From assembly GCA_017649945.1 (NCBI GenBank), contig JAGCFU010000008.1, forward strand, positions 1-32,090: a DNA stretch of 32,090 nt. The letters are read 5' to 3'. Position numbers and translations under genes: made by a program. Shown here piece after piece: positions 6,503 through 14,458 of this stretch; positions within the stretch are counted from its first letter, which is position 1; the number at the start of each line of letters is the position of its first letter. The notes beneath the pieces are model-generated. The model was not told where the DNA came from, did no database searches, and saw only the letters and a program-made list of their open reading frames with translations. The DNA comes from Bacteroidales bacterium (GTDB taxonomy: Bacteria; Bacteroidota; Bacteroidia; Bacteroidales; F082).

Positions 6503-8344
6503 TTATTTTAAAAGGTCATTAAACTTATTTTCTAACTCTGCTGTGAGGAATGGGAGACCCTGAATCTTGTTGTATTGTTCATACTTGAAGTCAGGCATCT
6601 TCTCTCTGAGGTAGTTCACGAACTGACCGTTGTTGTTCTCACAGACGACGATTTTCTTATGACCGCTCAAAACCTTTGCTGTGTTCTTTGGCAGAGGCAT
6701 GATGTGGCGGAAGTGTGCGTGAGCGACTGACTTGCCTTCTTCGAGCATTTTCTCGACGACTGAGAGGACAACGCCGTATGTGCCGCCCCAGCTCACCACG
6801 AGGAGGTCAGCGTTAGGGTCACCGACGATTTCCTGTTCAGGGATGAAGTTGGCGACGCGCTGCACTTTCTCTTCACGAAGCTCTGTCATGAGCTGGTGGT
6901 TCTTCGGGTCGAGTGAGAGGTTACCAGAACCGTTGGCCTTTTCAAGACCGCTGATACGGTGACGCAAACCTTCTGTTCCTGGGAGAGCCCACTGACGGCT
7001 GAGTTTTGCCTCGTCACGTTTGTATGGTTGATATTCAGGATCGTTTGCCTTTGCGATTGGCGGTACGATAGCCGGGAGATCAGCGACTCTTGGGATGCGG
7101 AGGATCTCAGAACCATTGCCGAGAGCTCCTTCTGTAAGGAGGATGACAGGTGTCATGTGCTCCATAGCGAGCTTAGCGGCTTCGTATGCTGAGTAGAAGC
7201 AGTCTGATGAGCTGCGTGCTGCCAAGACGATAAGAGGAGCGTCACCATTACGTCCGTAGATGGCCTGCATGAGGTCGCTCTGCTCTGACTTGGTTGGGAG
7301 ACCTGTCGAAGGACCGCCACGCTGTACGTCGACGACGACGAGAGGAAGCTCTGTCATCACGGCGAGACCGAGGGCTTCTGACTTCAATGAAAGACCAGGA
7401 CCTGATGTTGTGGTCACTGCCAAGCAGCCAGCGAATGATGCGCCGAGTGATGAGCAGATACCTGCAATCTCATCTTCAGCCTGGAAGGCCTTGACTTTCA
7501 AGTTCTTGTATTTCACCAACTCTGCGAGGATATCTGTAGCAGGAGTGATAGGATATGAACCGCAGAAAATCTGACGGCCTGAACGCTCTGCTGCAGCCAT
7601 CAAACCCCATGCTGTAGCAACGTTACCTGTGATGTCACGGTATTTGCCCTTAGCGAGGTTTGCAGGTTCGATACGATATGTGTTGGCGAAAATTTCCATT
7701 GTGTCAGCGTAGCTGTAACCTGCTGCTACTACAGTCTGGTTAGCCTTGATGACATCCGGTTTGTTTTTGAATTTTGTATTGAAATATCCGTTCAACATGG
7801 TGATGTCGCGGTTGAAGAGGTACATCACGATGCCGAGAGCGAACATGTTCTTTGACTTGAGCATTGCCTTGCGGTCCCAACCGAAGTCTTTCAAAGCCTC
7901 GAGTGTCATTGAAGTGATAGGAGCTTTGACGACTTTATACAGGCTGAGGGTGTCATCCTGAGTCGGGTCTGATGTATAACCGGCTTTTTCGAGAGCCTTG
8001 TCGTTCATCGAGTCGACGTCGAAGATGATTGTTGTGCCCGGCTTGAGCCAGCGCATGTTAGCCTTAATAGAGGCCGGGTTCATTGCGACGAGCACATCGC
8101 AAAGGTCGCCTGTTGTGTGGACTGGTTTGTGACCGAAATGGACTTGGAATCCGGAGACGCCAGACACTGTGCCTTGTGGTGGACGGATTTCTCCAGGATA
8201 GTCTGGGAACGTGGCAAAATCATTGCCTGCTAAAGCTGTTGAATCAGAAAACAGGTTTCCTGTCAGCTGCATACCGTCGCCAGAGTCACCCGCAAAACGA
8301 ATGACAACGTGTTCAAGTTCTACAACTTTTGTTCTGTTAGCCAT
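6503..8344 (-). CDS. korA: 2-oxoglutarate:ferredoxin oxidoreductase, gamma-alpha fusion subunit
   Basis: A 613-residue fusion. Residues 10-190 are the gamma domain (RFAGDSGDGMQLTGNLF, PDYPGEIRPPQGTVSGVSGF). Residues from about 225 are the alpha domain that binds the pyrimidine part of ThDP (FCGSYPITPATDILAEL, FQAEDEIAGICSSLGASFAG, TTTSGPGLSLKSEALGLAV, QRGGPSTGLPTKSEQSDL). The C-terminal part from about 510 (NADLLVVSWGGTYGV) is the usual domain III. This arrangement is typical of Bacteroidota and archaeal KorA. With KorB it makes an alpha2-beta2 enzyme that needs an external ferredoxin, which is encoded divergently at 8538-8705. The start ATG is at 8342-8344; the leader contains a 12-codon ORF (8372-8410). 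Confidence 0.93.
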   Translation of the reverse strand: MANRTKVVELEHVVIRFAGDSGDGMQLTGNLFSDSTALAGNDFATFPDYPGEIRPPQGTVSGVSGFQVHFGHKPVHTTGDLCDVLVAMNPASIKANMRWLKPGTTIIFDVDSMNDKALEKAGYTSDPTQDDTLSLYKVVKAPITSMTLEALKDFGWDRKAMLKSKNMFALGIVMYLFNRDITMLNGYFNTKFKNKPDVIKANQTVVAAGYSYADTMEIFANTYRIEPANLAKGKYRDITGNVATAWGLMAAAERSGRQIFCGSYPITPATDILAELVKYKNLKVKAFQAEDEIAGICSSLGASFAGCLAVTTTSGPGLSLKSEALGLAVMTELPLVVVDVQRGGPSTGLPTKSEQSDLMQAIYGRNGDAPLIVLAARSSSDCFYSAYEAAKLAMEHMTPVILLTEGALGNGSEILRIPRVADLPAIVPPIAKANDPEYQPYKRDEAKLSRQWALPGTEGLRHRISGLEKANGSGNLSLDPKNHQLMTELREEKVQRVANFIPEQEIVGDPNADLLVVSWGGTYGVVLSVVEKMLEEGKSVAHAHFRHIMPLPKNTAKVLSGHKKIVVCENNNGQFVNYLREKMPDFKYEQYNKIQGLPFLTAELENKFNDLLK

Positions 8345-8371
8345 AGGAAATTGAATTTAATTTATTGTATT

Positions 8372-8410
8372 TTAATAACTTAGATAATTTTTCACCTTTT
8401 CAGGGGTCAT
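8372..8410 (-). CDS. Possible 12-residue upstream ORF in the kor leader
   Basis: The minus strand reads ATG at 8408-8410, then MTPEKVKNYLSY and TAA at 8372-8374, inside the korA leader. The predicted transcript starts near 8420, so this ATG would be its first start codon, about 10 nt in. The ATG sits in the loop of a 4-bp hairpin, GGGG-ATGA-CCCC (8403-8414). No amino-acid run suggests classical attenuation. It could be chance; translation is unproven. Confidence 0.25.
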   Translation of the reverse strand: MTPEKVKNYLSY

Positions 8411-8424
8411 CCCCAAATTTTCTG

Positions 8425-8432
8425 CAAAGGTA
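8425..8432 (-). promoter_or_regulatory. -7 element of the kor operon
   Basis: TACCTTTG followed by C on the minus strand, matching TAnnTTTG. A TTTGC lies 24 bases upstream, further than the usual 19-21, so the -33 box is doubtful. The leader to the korA ATG is about 75 nt. Confidence 0.5.
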
Positions 8433-8481
8433 AGTATATATTTTATATAAAAAAAGCAAAAAAAAATATTTTTTCAAAATG

Positions 8482-8512
8482 TTGTTGTGTATTGGAAAAA
8501 CCCATATCTTTG
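8482..8512 (+). promoter_or_regulatory. Ferredoxin promoter
   Basis: TTG (8482-8484), 20 bases, TATCTTTG (8505-8512): a full match to the Bacteroidota pattern. Transcription should begin near 8517, about 20 nt before the ATG. It also rules out an in-frame non-ATG start at 8487, which would lie upstream of the transcript. Confidence 0.65.
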
Positions 8513-8537
8513 CAGAAATTTTCTAAACTATAATATT

Positions 8538-8705
8538 ATGGCATACAAAATTTTAGACAGCTGTGTAGCTTGCGGTACTTGCATCGACGAGTGCCCAGTC
8601 GGCGCTATTTCAGAAGGTAGCATCTATTCAATCAACGCTGATAACTGCGTTTCATGCGGCACTTGCGCAAGCGTTTGCCCGAACGAAGCAATCGTTGAGG
8701 ACTAA
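8538..8705 (+). CDS. 2[4Fe-4S] ferredoxin
   Basis: A 55-residue clostridial-type ferredoxin. The two binding motifs are C9-x2-C12-x2-C15-x3-C19-P and C37-x2-C40-x2-C43-x3-C47-P, so each cluster has three cysteines from one motif and the fourth from the other. There is no insertion or extra domain. The ATG at 8538-8540 begins MAYKILDSC, the usual start. Its place, divergent from korA-korB, makes it a likely electron acceptor of that enzyme, although it may serve pyruvate:ferredoxin oxidoreductase, hydrogenase or Rnf as well. It is a single-gene transcript, closed by the terminator at 8735-8769. Confidence 0.95.
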   Translation: MAYKILDSCVACGTCIDECPVGAISEGSIYSINADNCVSCGTCASVCPNEAIVED

Positions 8706-8734
8706 TAGAAATCACACAGATTATCGAAAACACG

Positions 8735-8769
8735 TAGGGGCGAATTATCATTCGCCCCTATATTTTTTT
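8735..8769 (+). terminator. Ferredoxin terminator built from a palindromic repeat
   Basis: Positions 8735-8745 (TAGGGGCGAAT) pair perfectly with 8750-8760; the loop is TATC and the tract ATATTTTTTTT follows. It ends the ferredoxin transcript and faces the convergent GH2 gene, whose stop is at 8770. The GTAGGGGCGAAT..ATTCGCCCCTAT sequence belongs to the same type of palindromic repeat as 5440-5459. Confidence 0.8.
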
Positions 8770-10596
8770 TTATTTCTTGAAATAATTGGAAATTTTCAGG
8801 TTTATCTCGCGCAACCGTCGCTCATTCAGCTTCACCACTTCCCTATCGTATGTCATCAGACCGTTGAGCTCGACCTCGCAGTCGGTAGTCTGGGTGTAAA
8901 CTGCCGCCGAGAATCCGCGCGGAATAAGATTAAGCAAGATGTTAGCGTATTCCACATAGGTATCGGTGACTTTTTCTTCCGAATCGTATTCCACATAACC
9001 CCAACCTTGTTCAGGGACCCAAGTGTGTCCCTCGATTTTCCTGCCGATGCCGCCATATTCGCCGAGAACATTAGCACGTGAAGCATCATAAAAATACATA
9101 TCAGGTTGCGGATAGTTGTGCAAATCGAGAATGTCGCCCACAGGATAGTGGTTGCCGCCAGAAGCAGGATTCACTAATCGCGACGGGTCGTAACTCTTGG
9201 TCCACTCAACAATTTCAGGGGTTTTGAACTGCCCCCACGACTCGTTGAACGGCACCCAGACGCCTATCGAAGGCACAGAATACAGGTAATCGATGATTTC
9301 TTTCCATTCTTTTTTGTATGTAGCCTCCGATTCTGGCGTACGTTCACTCAGCGAGCCCTCGAAATATCTGTCGGTAACCCAGCCCGGACCTTTGCCTCCA
9401 GAAGGCATGTCCTGCCACACTATGATTCCAAGTTTATCACACCAATAGTACCATCGTGCCGACTCAACTTTCACATGCTTGCGAATCATGTTATAGCCAA
9501 AGTCCTTGGTTTTCTGAATATCATATTTCAAAGCCTCGTCGCACGGAGCGGTGTAGAGACCGTCGCACCACCAGCCTTGATCGAGCGGGCCGAACATGAA
9601 AATCGGCTCGTTGTTAAGCATCAGACGCACAATGCCGTTCTCGTCCTTTGCAGTGCTGAATTTACGCATCGCGAAGTAACTGATAACATAATCAACAAGC
9701 TTATTCCCCTTATACACAGACACGTCTACACCGTAAAGGAAAGGATTATCCGGCGACCAAAGTATTGCATCGACAGGCATTGCAACTTCAACAGTTTCAC
9801 CATTTATCGACCGACCTTTACTAACAATTTTATTTCTCCCCCTAGCATTTTTGGCATATACTTCGACTTTCACCTTAATATCACCGGATGCATTGACAAT
9901 TTCAGGAATCACTGTAACGGTCTGATTATCTATATCAGGTATGATTTTCAAATCTTCAATATATGTCTCGTTGGCCACCACCTCAAGCCACACCGTCTGC
10001 CAGATTCCTGTGACCGGTGTGTACCAGATTCCATGAGGTTTCACATGCTGTTTACCACTAGGTTGCTCTCCCTCATCGGTCGGATCCCAAACACGCACTT
10101 TCAAAACATTACCTTTCTTTTTTACAGCTTGAGTGATATCGAAAGTAAATGGAGTGTAGCCGCCAGTATGCGAGCCCACTTTTATGTCATTGACCCAGAC
10201 ATCGCACTTCCAATCGACAGCACCGAAATGCAACAAAAGGTGCTCTTTTCCATACAATGCGTAGTCGAATTCACGTTGATACCAGAGTTCATTGTCTTTT
10301 CCAACATATTTCTGCACCCCCGAAAGTGATGATTCAACGCAAAACGGCACCAAAATCTTGCCATCAAATTCACCAATGTTGTTTTCTCCTTTCGGACGAA
10401 TTGCATAATCCCACAAACCATTAAGGTTTTCCCAGTAAAGTCGATACATTTGCGGACGCGGATAATCTTGCCAAACGTTTTCAGGCGTCACTTCCGATGC
10501 CCAACGTGTCTTAAGGCTGTCGCCCGCCGGAGCATATTGCCCCATCATAGTTAATCCACTGATTAACAAGCAAATAGATGTAATAAGTTTTTTCAT
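8770..10596 (-). CDS. Secreted glycoside hydrolase family 2 protein
   Basis: A 608-residue exported GH2-type enzyme. Order of parts: signal peptide (1-20, LLISGLTMMGQ); sugar-binding jelly-roll domain (about 50-208; NGLWDYAIRPKG, WVNDIKVGSHTGGYTPF, GIWQTVWLE); immunoglobulin-like domain (about 212-315); and TIM barrel from about 325. The acid/base should be E452 in FNESWG and the nucleophile E513 in LGEYGGIG, both in the usual GH2 positions. RKHVKVESARWYYWCDKLGI is the standard barrel segment. The activity could be beta-galactosidase, beta-glucuronidase or beta-mannosidase type; I cannot choose. No SusC/SusD pair or sensor lies nearby, unlike a normal polysaccharide utilisation locus. The start is 3 nt after the DUF2490 stop, so it is in the same operon. 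Confidence 0.9.
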   Translation of the reverse strand: MKKLITSICLLISGLTMMGQYAPAGDSLKTRWASEVTPENVWQDYPRPQMYRLYWENLNGLWDYAIRPKGENNIGEFDGKILVPFCVESSLSGVQKYVGKDNELWYQREFDYALYGKEHLLLHFGAVDWKCDVWVNDIKVGSHTGGYTPFTFDITQAVKKKGNVLKVRVWDPTDEGEQPSGKQHVKPHGIWYTPVTGIWQTVWLEVVANETYIEDLKIIPDIDNQTVTVIPEIVNASGDIKVKVEVYAKNARGRNKIVSKGRSINGETVEVAMPVDAILWSPDNPFLYGVDVSVYKGNKLVDYVISYFAMRKFSTAKDENGIVRLMLNNEPIFMFGPLDQGWWCDGLYTAPCDEALKYDIQKTKDFGYNMIRKHVKVESARWYYWCDKLGIIVWQDMPSGGKGPGWVTDRYFEGSLSERTPESEATYKKEWKEIIDYLYSVPSIGVWVPFNESWGQFKTPEIVEWTKSYDPSRLVNPASGGNHYPVGDILDLHNYPQPDMYFYDASRANVLGEYGGIGRKIEGHTWVPEQGWGYVEYDSEEKVTDTYVEYANILLNLIPRGFSAAVYTQTTDCEVELNGLMTYDREVVKLNERRLREINLKISNYFKK

Positions 10597-10599
10597 GGT

Positions 10600-11322
10600 T
10601 TAATGTTTATATTTCCAACCCAAACCGAAAAACACCGTCCTGAATTGGTCGGATTCTATATAATAATCTCTGTAATCTCTAACAAAAAACGACAGATACT
10701 GCCGACGTGTCAGGCGGTAATCGACAGAGCCTTCGTACATCATGGTGTTGAGTTGCAGATCCCTGTCTTTGTTAATTTCAGTATACATTTCGCCCGACAA
10801 AGAATATTTAAATCTGCTGTTTGGCTGTTTATACGCCACCACGAGCTTGTTTCTCCAATAATAATGTGCCTTATAGTTGTAGTATCCCCTCGCTTCGTCG
10901 TTATACATCGTGATGAAACGTGTTCTGAATCCGAATTCCCAGTTTCTATAGGCATATTCGTATGAAAGATTGAAAAAATAGCGGTATCTGTTTCTGTAAA
11001 TGAACTTGTTTGTATACCTATTGATATATTCAAAGCCGGCGCCGAGTTTGATGCCAAGGCGCGTGAATTTATAATCGACTCCCAGAGTGGTTTTCGAGCG
11101 CGAATATCTCGACATATTGTTTTCAAAGCGCAAATCTTCCTTCACCATGATATCAAGCTTGTCGTTTCGAATCGGCAAATTGAGAGGTTTACTGATATTG
11201 ACTTGATATTCAGCGCGGAGAATGCAGCCCCAGTCGGTCTCGTCTTGCGCAACTGCCATCACCGTCGACAGCAACAGAACTGCCGCGACGCAAAGTTTAA
11301 ATATGTCTCTTTTCGTAAACAT
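10600..11322 (-). CDS. DUF2490 outer-membrane beta-barrel protein
   Basis: A 240-residue protein with a signal peptide (1-25, LLLSTVMAVAQ) followed by alternating polar/aromatic beta strands rich in Tyr, Arg and Phe (for example YRNRYRYFFNLSYEYAYRNWEFGFRTRF). It ends in an aromatic-rich final strand, FRTVFFGLGWKYKH. This is the pattern of a small outer-membrane barrel and matches the DUF2490 family in character. Function is not known. Its ATG overlaps the stop of the DUF4956 gene by one base (TAATG), so the two are probably translated together, and the GH2 gene follows after 3 nt. It may be the outer-membrane part of the polyphosphate-linked cluster, which is inference. Confidence 0.8.
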   Translation of the reverse strand: MFTKRDIFKLCVAAVLLLSTVMAVAQDETDWGCILRAEYQVNISKPLNLPIRNDKLDIMVKEDLRFENNMSRYSRSKTTLGVDYKFTRLGIKLGAGFEYINRYTNKFIYRNRYRYFFNLSYEYAYRNWEFGFRTRFITMYNDEARGYYNYKAHYYWRNKLVVAYKQPNSRFKYSLSGEMYTEINKDRDLQLNTMMYEGSVDYRLTRRQYLSFFVRDYRDYYIESDQFRTVFFGLGWKYKH

Positions 11323-12047
11323 TACGAAAAATCTTTCAGTTTTGTGATATTATTGATTGTGTTCGCTGTCTTTGCGAAAGGTTTGTAGGTCACCTTCACA
11401 TACGCCACGTCACGGAGAAAATCGATGTGACCGACTTCAACCTCAGTGATGTCGAGGCCTGTGCGCTCCTTCAAATCAGCGAGAAGAACCTCTTCCTTAC
11501 CATGTTTCACGTTCTCAATCTTATCGTAAAGGATGATTTTCGTCTCAGTGCGTCTCGTAGTGATAATATCGCTTTCAAACAGCCATATCGAGATGAGAAA
11601 CAGCAAGTTCGTTACGCCAAGTTCGAGGTAGCTCACAGTCAAAGCCAAACCGTTGATTATCGACAGTCCGATGATGATGAAGAGATACGTCATCTCCCTC
11701 ACCTTCAGTGTCTCCGTTCGATATCGTATCATTCCGAAAATGGCGAAAAGTCCCAAAGCGAAGCTGATAGCCATCTTCATATTGTCCATCTGAATGATGA
11801 GGAGGAAAATCGTCACTGCGAAGAGCATGAAAGTAAAATAATAATCGTTTCTGCGGCTCTTCGGGTAGTAAAAACATCTCACTATGACCCAACACACAAT
11901 GAAATGGAATGCGAAACGCACCAAAAGCGTCCACAGGCTGGTCATGTCGACTAACGGCACGCCAAGAAATCCAGATTCAAAGGCGTCACCGCCGAACTCA
12001 CGGGCGATGTCGGGGTCAAAGTTCTGCATTGACTGTAGTAACAGCAT
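11322..12047 (-). CDS. DUF4956 integral membrane protein
   Basis: A 241-residue protein with about four membrane helices between residues 38 and 160 (LLVRFAFHFIVCWVIVRCF, YFTFMLFAVTIFLLIIQM, MAISFALGLFAIFGMIRY, EMTYLFIIIGLSIINGLAL). A cytosolic alpha/beta domain follows (about 168-241, ERTGLDITEVEVGHIDFLRD). The central GLFAIFGMIRYRTET-x-KVREMTYLF segment is the family hallmark. DUF4956 genes commonly sit beside VTC-type polyphosphate polymerase genes in bacteria, as here; the function is unproven, but a role in polymer transport or a complex with the polymerase is plausible. The start at 12047 overlaps the polymerase gene by 32 nt. A second ATG at 12029 (MQNFDPD) would overlap by 14 and is equally possible. 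Confidence 0.85.
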   Translation of the reverse strand: MLLLQSMQNFDPDIAREFGGDAFESGFLGVPLVDMTSLWTLLVRFAFHFIVCWVIVRCFYYPKSRRNDYYFTFMLFAVTIFLLIIQMDNMKMAISFALGLFAIFGMIRYRTETLKVREMTYLFIIIGLSIINGLALTVSYLELGVTNLLFLISIWLFESDIITTRRTETKIILYDKIENVKHGKEEVLLADLKERTGLDITEVEVGHIDFLRDVAYVKVTYKPFAKTANTINNITKLKDFS

Positions 12048-12819
12048 ATTCTCTAAGTTTTTTAAGTTTATTCAATTTTATGATTTTCTTTTTAAAACGA
12101 TTCTGTTTCAATGTCTTGTCTGTCAGAGCCCTTCCGATGCAGTATTTACTGATACTAAAAGGTTTAATCCTCATCTCAAAGAGCGTTTTCTGAAAAAACG
12201 ACTCACACTGTCCGTCGCGTTTCAGCTCCATGATGACAAGAGGCGCGATGCATTCGTCGTTGCCGTTCTCGAAATTATGGAATCTGACGTTGAAATCTAT
12301 CGTTATTCTTTCTGTTTTGCCTTTGTTGACTATTGTAATTCGCTCAAACGTGGTGGAGAGTTTTTTCACGAAGCCGTCGAAATCGTAGTCAGGAAGCTGA
12401 TTCTCGACAAAATTCCGCACGGCAGGTTCCGACTTCAAATCACTGAACACATCCTCGCCCACTTCGATACGTTTCTTTTTCGTGCGCCCGTGATTGTTTT
12501 TATGTTTCACCTCGCAGAAATAGTTTCCTGTATCTACATAATTACGCACACGCAGCTTATCGCGTTTCAGTTTCTTATCCTGATGGATGATATACATGTG
12601 ATTATCAACGGTATCATAGTAAACGCTGTCATATGAGGCAATGCGTTTCCCATCGATTTCCTGCACATAATATTCATCTTTGATAAACGAAAACAGCTTG
12701 GCGACTGTCAAATCATCGGCGACATACTTAGTGTCGATGCGGTTCATCAGCTTCACGGCGCTCATCTCGTCGAGGCTGATAGGATCCATATTCACCAATA
12801 TGTCGCTGACACTCAACAT
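12016..12819 (-). CDS. VTC-domain polyphosphate polymerase family protein
   Basis: A 267-residue soluble protein of the VTC/CYTH tunnel type, which makes polyphosphate from ATP in yeast Vtc4. Basic and acidic residues at the expected places are: N26-RIDTKY with K31, KRDKLRVR (R90, R92), EVKHK (E103, K105), RITIDFNVRF (R171, D175, R179), MELKRDG (E198, K200) and SKYCIG (K225). The order resembles a complete active-site tunnel. No signal peptide or membrane helix is present, so it should act in the cytosol, presumably against the DUF4956 membrane protein encoded next. Its ATG overlaps the upstream stop by one base (TAATG). The polymer made has not been shown for this group, so polyphosphate is inference by family. 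Confidence 0.85.
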   Translation of the reverse strand: MLSVSDILVNMDPISLDEMSAVKLMNRIDTKYVADDLTVAKLFSFIKDEYYVQEIDGKRIASYDSVYYDTVDNHMYIIHQDKKLKRDKLRVRNYVDTGNYFCEVKHKNNHGRTKKKRIEVGEDVFSDLKSEPAVRNFVENQLPDYDFDGFVKKLSTTFERITIVNKGKTERITIDFNVRFHNFENGNDECIAPLVIMELKRDGQCESFFQKTLFEMRIKPFSISKYCIGRALTDKTLKQNRFKKKIIKLNKLKKLREYAVTTVNAEL

Positions 12820-13247
12820 TATCTGAATATTAGTTCATATTCCTTCACCGATTCGAGCTTGCCGTTCGGATAATAGTTAAGTTGACGTTTCTTGCTGCCG
12901 TCTTCGTTGTACTCGTATTTTTTTATACGTGTCACTTTGTCGCGGTCGTTGTATTCTATCTCGCGCAACACTTTCGATGCCGGGTCGAGCGGGTCGACGT
13001 ATTCACACACCACACGCGATTTCTGTCCGTATGAGGCATATTCTATCTCCTCGATTTTTCTTCCGAGCGAGTCGTATGTAGTGACATGGTCAAGGAAGGC
13101 TTGTTTTGAGCCTACTTGAGTATTCCACTCCTTGATTGTCAAGCCTTTACGTTTCTGACGCTTAATCAATGTCTCCGGTGTGACCTGCTGAGCGAAAGCA
13201 GGAGCTATAAGAGCCACCAAGAACGCAAATATCAATAACTTTTTCAT
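12819..13247 (-). CDS. Small secreted protein with YD/MORN-like repeats
   Basis: A 142-residue exported protein with a signal peptide (1-19, LVALIAPAFAQ). Residues 60-140 contain short units of the form YDSLGRKIEEIEY, YNDRDKVTRIKKYEY, YNEDGSKKRQLNY and YPNGKLESVKEYE. These resemble YD or MORN-type toxin-antitoxin (YwqK-like) beta-hairpin repeats. There is no lipobox and no visible catalytic motif. It lies between the lipoprotein gene (21 nt gap) and the VTC polymerase gene (one-base overlap), so it is in the operon. A role in the periplasm or at the surface is likely; no function can be assigned. Confidence 0.75.
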   Translation of the reverse strand: MKKLLIFAFLVALIAPAFAQQVTPETLIKRQKRKGLTIKEWNTQVGSKQAFLDHVTTYDSLGRKIEEIEYASYGQKSRVVCEYVDPLDPASKVLREIEYNDRDKVTRIKKYEYNEDGSKKRQLNYYPNGKLESVKEYELIFR

Positions 13248-13268
13248 ATTTATCTAATTGATTGATTA

Positions 13269-13985
13269 TCAAACTTTTACTCTAACAACAAAAGTTGTAT
13301 CGGGAACCATCTCGATTATCTGTCCAGCTTCCTCCACAATGACAGTATCGACAATAGGATACACTATCTCATTTACGTCTTCCTCGAATGTAAACACTTC
13401 ATACTCACCCGGTTGCAGTTTCTGGAAAGCGAAAACACCGTCAAGGCTGACACGTGTGTCATCAAAATGATAGCTGTCGCCGAGAGTTCTGATATATACA
13501 CGGTGTTCGTAAGCCCAACCTGCACCGATTTGGTAGTTGTTTTTGTTGATATATCTTGCCCACACCTTACCTTTCACGATAGAAGTTCCGTAGGCTTTCC
13601 CAGAGTGGATATAAAGTGTAGGGACTCGACCGGTACCGCCATTGCCTATTGAGACAGAAGCGGTGACGGGAACTTTATTACCATCAGGGAGTGTCGAATA
13701 TGCAAACACAGTGTAAGTGCCCGATGTCAGGTATTTGAACTTATAAAATCCTTTGTCATCAGTTTCGACATCATCGCCATAGAAATCGGAGTTGCCGTAT
13801 ACGATGAAGACATCTGTTTTCACGGCGTCAACAGTATCTGCAGGCAGCGTGAAGTTATCGTCCGGATGGTTTATCAGTTTCACGTAACCTTGAACCGTAC
13901 CTGTTCCTCCCACACCTTCTTTTTTATTACAAGATGAAAAGGCAAGCACCGCGAGGCACAACAATCCTATCAGTCTAATTCTCAT
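13269..13985 (-). CDS. Lipoprotein with two prealbumin-like beta-sandwich domains
   Basis: A 238-residue lipoprotein: LAFSSC places the lipidated cysteine at C19, followed by NKKEGVGG. Two carboxypeptidase-regulatory/SpaA-like repeats follow. The first is about 30-118, GTVQGYVKLINH, TDDKGFYKFKYLTSGTYTVFAY. The second is about 135-205, SIVKGKVWARYI, LDGVFAFQKLQPGEYEVFTF. Such domains bind or scaffold rather than catalyse. Downstream are the VTC/DUF4956/DUF2490 genes, so it is probably the periplasmic or surface lipoprotein of that cluster. The gap to the MarR gene upstream is 27 nt, with no clear promoter in it, so read-through from upstream is possible. Confidence 0.8.
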   Translation of the reverse strand: MRIRLIGLLCLAVLAFSSCNKKEGVGGTGTVQGYVKLINHPDDNFTLPADTVDAVKTDVFIVYGNSDFYGDDVETDDKGFYKFKYLTSGTYTVFAYSTLPDGNKVPVTASVSIGNGGTGRVPTLYIHSGKAYGTSIVKGKVWARYINKNNYQIGAGWAYEHRVYIRTLGDSYHFDDTRVSLDGVFAFQKLQPGEYEVFTFEEDVNEIVYPIVDTVIVEEAGQIIEMVPDTTFVVRVKV

Positions 13986-14012
13986 AAAACAGTTTTTTTT
14001 AATTGTTAAATA

Positions 14013-14444
14013 TTATTCTCTTTCGAGATTGTTTTTCATCTGTCTCATAACCTTCATGTAGCTGTCAAGGTCTTGTTTATCAATACCTTGCACTACATCA
14101 TTCATGAATTTTATCGCAACATCTGTCGCAATTTTCTCCAGATTCCTACCCTCTTCCGTAAGCTCTATTATGTTAATTCTACGGTCGTTTTTGTCCACAA
14201 TACGGCTCACCAGGTTCTTTTTCTCAAGGGAATCGATGATTTTTGTCACTGAATTCTTGTCTTTTTGGATCATATCAGCTATTTTTTGCTGTGAAAGCGG
14301 CTGATTTTCCCATAAGATATCCAGCACCAGATACTGTTCCGGTGTCACATTGATTCCATTGTTCTGCAGGTCGTCAAAAAAACATTTCTTAATCCTTGAA
14401 TTAAGAATATTCACATAGACGGCTATTTCCTTAATGAGCATCAT
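14013..14444 (-). CDS. MarR-family transcription regulator
   Basis: A 143-residue winged-helix regulator. The DNA-binding part is LVLDILWENQPLSQQKIADMIQKDKNSVTKIIDSLEKKNLVSRI (about 40-83), with the wing DKNDRRINIIELTEEGRNL (about 85-103). The flanking N- and C-terminal helices should form the dimer interface. It has no cysteine that would suggest redox sensing in the DNA-binding region. It lies 14 nt after the SDR gene and 27 nt before the lipoprotein gene, so it may regulate the lipid-base genes, the cluster downstream, or itself. No palindromic operator was clear in the gaps. Either of two adjacent ATG codons (14444 or 14441) could be used. Confidence 0.9.
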   Translation of the reverse strand: MMLIKEIAVYVNILNSRIKKCFFDDLQNNGINVTPEQYLVLDILWENQPLSQQKIADMIQKDKNSVTKIIDSLEKKNLVSRIVDKNDRRINIIELTEEGRNLEKIATDVAIKFMNDVVQGIDKQDLDSYMKVMRQMKNNLERE

Positions 14445-14458
14445 AGGGCAAATGTTTT

